From Syntrophomonadaceae bacterium (lineage in GTDB: Bacteria; Bacillota; Dethiobacteria; DTU022), in assembly GCA_003554395.1 (NCBI GenBank), contig PWGD01000026.1, positions 1-36,792 of the forward strand: a stretch of 36,792 bases of DNA. Direction: 5' to 3'. Each line of letters starts with the position of its first letter. The first letter of the stretch is position 1. A program made the position numbers and the translations under genes. Shown piece after piece: positions 33,617 to 36,792 of this stretch. Under the pieces are notes generated by a model, which did no database searches, was not told where the DNA came from, and saw only the letters and a program-made list of their open reading frames with translations.

Positions 33617-34957
33617 TTGGAAAAACTATTTGGCACTGATGGGATCAGGGGGGTAGCCAACCGGGACCTAACCCCTGAACTGGCACATAGAATTGGACGG
33701 ATTACGGCCTGGATGCTGGGCCGGGAAAATGAAAATCCCCTGTTTGTTATTGGTCGAGATACCCGCCTTTCCGGGACAATGTTGGAAGGATCCCTGGCAG
33801 CGGGTATTAATTCTATCGGGGGCGATGTGCGCCTGCTGGGAATCGTTTCCACACCGGCAGTTGCCTACCTGACTAAATCTCTTAACGCTGCTGCCGGGGT
33901 GGTCATCTCGGCTTCACACAACCCGATTGAGGATAACGGCTTAAAAATATTTTACAGGACCGGATTTAAGCTGCCCGATGCACTGGAGGAGGAAATTGAA
34001 AAGCATTACCACAATGATAAAGATGAACTGCCCCGCCCCGAAGGATCAGCCCTGGGACAGGCATTTCACGACGGAGATGCCGTCGATAAATACCTGGAAT
34101 ACCTGAAAAGCAACTCTTCTTCCCTGGAAGGGCTGCACCTGGTAGTGGACTGTGCCCACGGAGCCGCCTGTAGGGTATCCGGCGAGCTCCTTCAGGAGCT
34201 GGGCGCTGCGGTCAAGATGATCCATGACGATCCCGACGGAAGCAGGATCAACGTTGACTGCGGCGCCACTGATACGGCGGACCTGCAGCGGGATGTGGTC
34301 GCTGCCGGCGCCACCCTGGGCCTGGCTTTTGACGGCGATGCCGACCGTCTCATAGCTGTCGATGAAAAAGGCAATATGGTTGACGGCGATGCCATTATGG
34401 CCATCTGCGCGGTCGACCTGGCGGAGAAAAATCAACTCAAACAAAAGACCCTGGTGGCAACTGTTATGAGTAACGGCGGTCTGGATATTTTAGCTGAAAA
34501 GCACGGTTTAAAGGTGATCCGCACCAGGGTGGGAGATCGCTACGTGCTTGAAAAAATGGTGGAAGGCGGGTTTAACCTTGGCGGCGAACAGTCCGGGCAC
34601 ATAATATTTTCAGATCACGCCACTACCGGGGACGGCCTGCTGACGGCCCTGAAACTGCTTAAAGTGATCCAGGAAAAACAGCAGCCCCTTTCAGAGCTGG
34701 CTTCCCACCTGGAACGACTGCCCCAGGTTTTAGTCAATCAAAAAGTAACAACCAAGGAAGGATGGTCCGAAAACCGGCGCATTAAAGAGGCTATTGCTAA
34801 AATTGAGCAGGAACTTGGCAAACGCGGCCGTATCCTGGTCCGCCCCTCCGGCACGGAAGCAAAAATAAGGGTCATGCTGGAAGCCTCCCTTCCCGAAGAC
34901 ACATTAAAGGAATACGCCCAGTCCCTGGCTGAAATAATTGCCAAAGAACAATCATAA
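33617..34957 (+). CDS. glmM: Phosphoglucosamine mutase GlmM
   Basis: 446-residue mutase converting glucosamine-6-phosphate to glucosamine-1-phosphate for UDP-GlcNAc synthesis. Starts at TTG 33617 with MEKLFGTDGIRGVAN. The phosphoserine site is S100 in VVISASHNP, the metal loop is FDGDADR, the sugar loop GGEQSGHI and the phosphate-binding loop RPSGTEAKIRVM. Length is normal. In Bacillus and Listeria GlmM also inhibits CdaA, which fits the operon context. Confidence 0.97.
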   Translation: MEKLFGTDGIRGVANRDLTPELAHRIGRITAWMLGRENENPLFVIGRDTRLSGTMLEGSLAAGINSIGGDVRLLGIVSTPAVAYLTKSLNAAAGVVISASHNPIEDNGLKIFYRTGFKLPDALEEEIEKHYHNDKDELPRPEGSALGQAFHDGDAVDKYLEYLKSNSSSLEGLHLVVDCAHGAACRVSGELLQELGAAVKMIHDDPDGSRINVDCGATDTADLQRDVVAAGATLGLAFDGDADRLIAVDEKGNMVDGDAIMAICAVDLAEKNQLKQKTLVATVMSNGGLDILAEKHGLKVIRTRVGDRYVLEKMVEGGFNLGGEQSGHIIFSDHATTGDGLLTALKLLKVIQEKQQPLSELASHLERLPQVLVNQKVTTKEGWSENRRIKEAIAKIEQELGKRGRILVRPSGTEAKIRVMLEASLPEDTLKEYAQSLAEIIAKEQS

Positions 34958-34964
34958 TGCACAG

Positions 34965-35014
34965 TGTCAAGGGGACGGGGTTGTTGACAACTTTTCTTGC
35001 CGTCCCGCTTGACA
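34965..35014. repeat. Palindromic element between glmM and glmS
   Basis: TGTCAAGGGGACGG (34965-34978) pairs with CCGTCCCGCTTGACA (35000-35014) in a 14-bp stem with one bulged base. Inside the loop GTTG-TTGA-CAAC forms a second small hairpin. There is no T run, so it is not a classical terminator. The GGGGACGG core is shared with the palindrome cluster at 23651-23808. Confidence 0.75.
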
Positions 35015-35104
35015 TTCTATTTGAGATCAGTTTTCAAAGAGGCATTTTTCGAAGATCAACTTGATCGAGCAGGACAAAGCTGGAACTAAACGGAGGATTA
35101 ATAT

Positions 35105-36792
35105 ATGTGCGGTATCGTCGGTTATACCGGCAAGGGCGAAGCTGGCCGGGTTTTAATTGAAGGTTTAAAGAAACTGGAATACCGGGGCTATGATTCTGCC
35201 GGGGTGGCTTTACATGAAAATGGAGAGCTGATTATTACTAAAGCTGCCGGTTCAGTTGCCGACCTGGATGAAGTGCTCGATGATCAATATAAAGCGGTCA
35301 GGATGGGGGTCGGACATACCCGCTGGGCCACCCACGGCGCGCCGACCGATTTAAACGCCCATCCCCACAGCAGCGCTTCGGGTGATATTGTTGTCGTCCA
35401 TAACGGGATCATTGAAAACCACCGCGCCCTTCGCCGGCGCCTAACCGAGGAAGCCGGCTACAGCTTTCGTTCGGAAACCGATAGTGAGGTCTTGGCCCAC
35501 CTGATTGAATATTATTATGAGGGGGATTTGCTGGAGGCGGTCCGTAAAGCCATGTCGGAAGTTGCCGGATCATATGCCCTGGTGGCTGCCAGTGCAAAAG
35601 AGCCGGTTCGCCTGGTTTGCGCCCGCAGAGACAGCCCCCTGATTATCGGCCTCGGGAATGAAGAAAACTTTGTCGCTTCAGATATTCCCGCCCTGCTTGC
35701 TCATACCCGTAAAACTTTTGTCATTGATGACGGGGAATTTGCTTCGCTTACTCCTGATAAAGTCGAGGTTTTCAACGAAAAGGGGCAAGCGATCAAAAAG
35801 GAGATTCTTGAAATAGACTGGGACATAGAAGCTGCAGAAAAGGGCGGTTATGATCATTTCATGCTTAAAGAAATTATGGAGCAGCCTGCCGCGGTCAGGG
35901 AAACCCTGCGCCAGAGGGTCGATCTTGCCGCCGGAAAGGTTGACCTGACAGAATTAGATCTCTCCCCCGAAGAGGTTAGCAGTTTGGAAAAGATCTATAT
36001 TGTGGCCTGCGGGACCGCCTACCATGCCGGCCTGATCGGCAAACTGGTCATCGAAAAACTGGCCGGTATTCCCGTCGAAGTGGATGTGGCTTCGGAATTC
36101 CGTTACCGGGATCCGCTATTTAACAGCAACCAGCTGGCCATAGTGATCAGCCAATCAGGGGAAACTGCCGACACCCTGGCCGCCCTGCGTATAGCGCGTT
36201 CCAAAGGGCTTAAAGCCCTGGCCATATCCAATGTTGTGGGCAGCACCGTATCCCGCGAGGCCGACCTGGTCCTTTACACCTGGGCCGGTCCCGAGATAGC
36301 CGTTGCCTCCACCAAAGCCTATGTTACCCAGCTGGTGGCCCTCTACCTGGTGGCCCTTTACCTGGGACAAACCAGGGACAGCTTAGAGCCCGGACAGGCT
36401 GCAGAACTGGTAAAAGGACTGATGGATTTACCCGAACAGTTAAAGCAGGTTCTGTCTGAGGAAAGCATCTCTAAAATACGCGCTTACTGCGATCACCTGG
36501 TTAAACGGAACAACGCTTTTTTTGTCGGTCGCAACCTGGATTACCCGGTAGCCATGGAAGGAGCCCTTAAACTTAAAGAAATATCTTACATCCATGCTGA
36601 AGCCTGCGCCGCCGGAGAACTTAAACACGGTCCGCTGGCCCTGATTGAAGAAGGGGTGCCTGTTGTTGCCCTGGCCACTCAGAAAGCAGTTCTCGATAAA
36701 ACGCTGAGCAACCTCCAGGTAGTGAATGCGCGCGGGGGCGCGGTTTTTGCCATCACCCGCAAGGATTTTGACGATGTGTCCAGGCAGGTCGA
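35105..36792 (+). CDS. glmS: Glutamine-fructose-6-phosphate aminotransferase GlmS (5' part, runs off window)
   Basis: 562 codons open to the window end with no stop, hence absent from the ORF track; the family is about 600 residues. N-terminal glutaminase with catalytic Cys2 (MCGIVGYTG), GHTRWATHGAPTDLNAHPH and VVHNGIIEN; then two SIS domains with IVACGTAYHAG, VISQSGETADTLAAL, ISNVVGSTVSREAD and ASTKAYVTQ; EISYIHAEACAAGELKHGPLALI near the end. It makes glucosamine-6-phosphate, the substrate of GlmM. ATG follows CGGAGGA. I looked for a glmS ribozyme in the 147-nt leader and do not see its conserved core. Confidence 0.96.
   Translation, partial: MCGIVGYTGKGEAGRVLIEGLKKLEYRGYDSAGVALHENGELIITKAAGSVADLDEVLDDQYKAVRMGVGHTRWATHGAPTDLNAHPHSSASGDIVVVHNGIIENHRALRRRLTEEAGYSFRSETDSEVLAHLIEYYYEGDLLEAVRKAMSEVAGSYALVAASAKEPVRLVCARRDSPLIIGLGNEENFVASDIPALLAHTRKTFVIDDGEFASLTPDKVEVFNEKGQAIKKEILEIDWDIEAAEKGGYDHFMLKEIMEQPAAVRETLRQRVDLAAGKVDLTELDLSPEEVSSLEKIYIVACGTAYHAGLIGKLVIEKLAGIPVEVDVASEFRYRDPLFNSNQLAIVISQSGETADTLAALRIARSKGLKALAISNVVGSTVSREADLVLYTWAGPEIAVASTKAYVTQLVALYLVALYLGQTRDSLEPGQAAELVKGLMDLPEQLKQVLSEESISKIRAYCDHLVKRNNAFFVGRNLDYPVAMEGALKLKEISYIHAEACAAGELKHGPLALIEEGVPVVALATQKAVLDKTLSNLQVVNARGGAVFAITRKDFDDVSRQV

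Noticed and set aside
34958-35104. glmS ribozyme in the glmS leader
   Set aside because: Looked for the conserved core; only a stray GGACAAAGC-like string was found, which is not enough.

Overview
The window looks like a chromosomal segment of a Gram-positive anaerobe of the class Clostridia. The reasons are the long S10-spc-alpha ribosomal operon continuing without a break into ecfA1-ecfA2-ecfT-truA-rplM-rpsI (the Bacillus/Clostridia order), frequent TTG/GTG starts behind strong AGGAGG-type ribosome binding sites, a zinc-type S14, a cdaA-cdaR-glmM-glmS cluster and an AmmeMemoRadiSam cluster. Genus cannot be fixed from sequence alone. A full molybdenum/tungsten-cofactor operon suggests formate-dehydrogenase-type or similar metabolism (inference).

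Region 1 (1-19.4 kb, + strand): the 3' end of tuf, then rpsJ-rplC-rplD-rplW-rplB-rpsS-rplV-rpsC-rplP-rpmC-rpsQ-rplN-rplX-rplE-rpsZ-rpsH-rplF-rplR-rpsE-rpmD-rplO-secY-map-(KOW protein)-infA-rpmJ-rpsM-rpsK-rpsD-rpoA-rplQ-ecfA1-ecfA2-ecfT-truA-rplM-rpsI. Spacing is mostly under 40 nt with several stop/start overlaps. The usual adk between secY and map is absent. rplM-rpsI has its own near-consensus promoter (TTGACA-17-TAAAAT).

Region 2 (19.4-21.6 kb): a minus-strand gamma-carbonic-anhydrase-like protein lacking one of the three metal-binding His, preceded by a perfect 22-bp tandem duplication. After a roughly 0.6-kb gap with no convincing gene comes a plus-strand group-II (archaeal/Bacteroidetes-like) geranylgeranylglyceryl-phosphate synthase-type gene with a strong promoter and a terminator.

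Region 3 (21.6-28.3 kb, - strand): a molybdopterin cofactor operon in transcription order moeA, moeA fused to a periplasmic-binding-protein-like domain, moaA, mobB-moaC fusion, MOSC-mogA fusion. The 5' leader of moeA has a promoter, a conserved-looking Moco-riboswitch-like RNA and a terminator hairpin. A nest of palindromic repeats lies between moaA and mobB-moaC. MPT synthase genes (moaD/moaE) and moeB are not in the window.

Region 4 (28.3-31.85 kb): a decayed chromate-transporter (chrA) fragment and a MarR-type regulator on the minus strand, then on the plus strand the three-gene AmmeMemoRadiSam cluster (LigB/Memo-like protein, AMMECR1 protein, radical SAM enzyme), whose biochemical function is not established.

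Region 5 (31.85-36.8 kb, + strand): cdaA (c-di-AMP synthase), cdaR/ybbR with an unusual acidic tail, glmM, a palindromic element, and the 5' part of glmS running off the end. This is the conserved link between c-di-AMP signalling and cell-wall amino-sugar synthesis. No tRNA, rRNA, CRISPR array or intact insertion sequence was seen.
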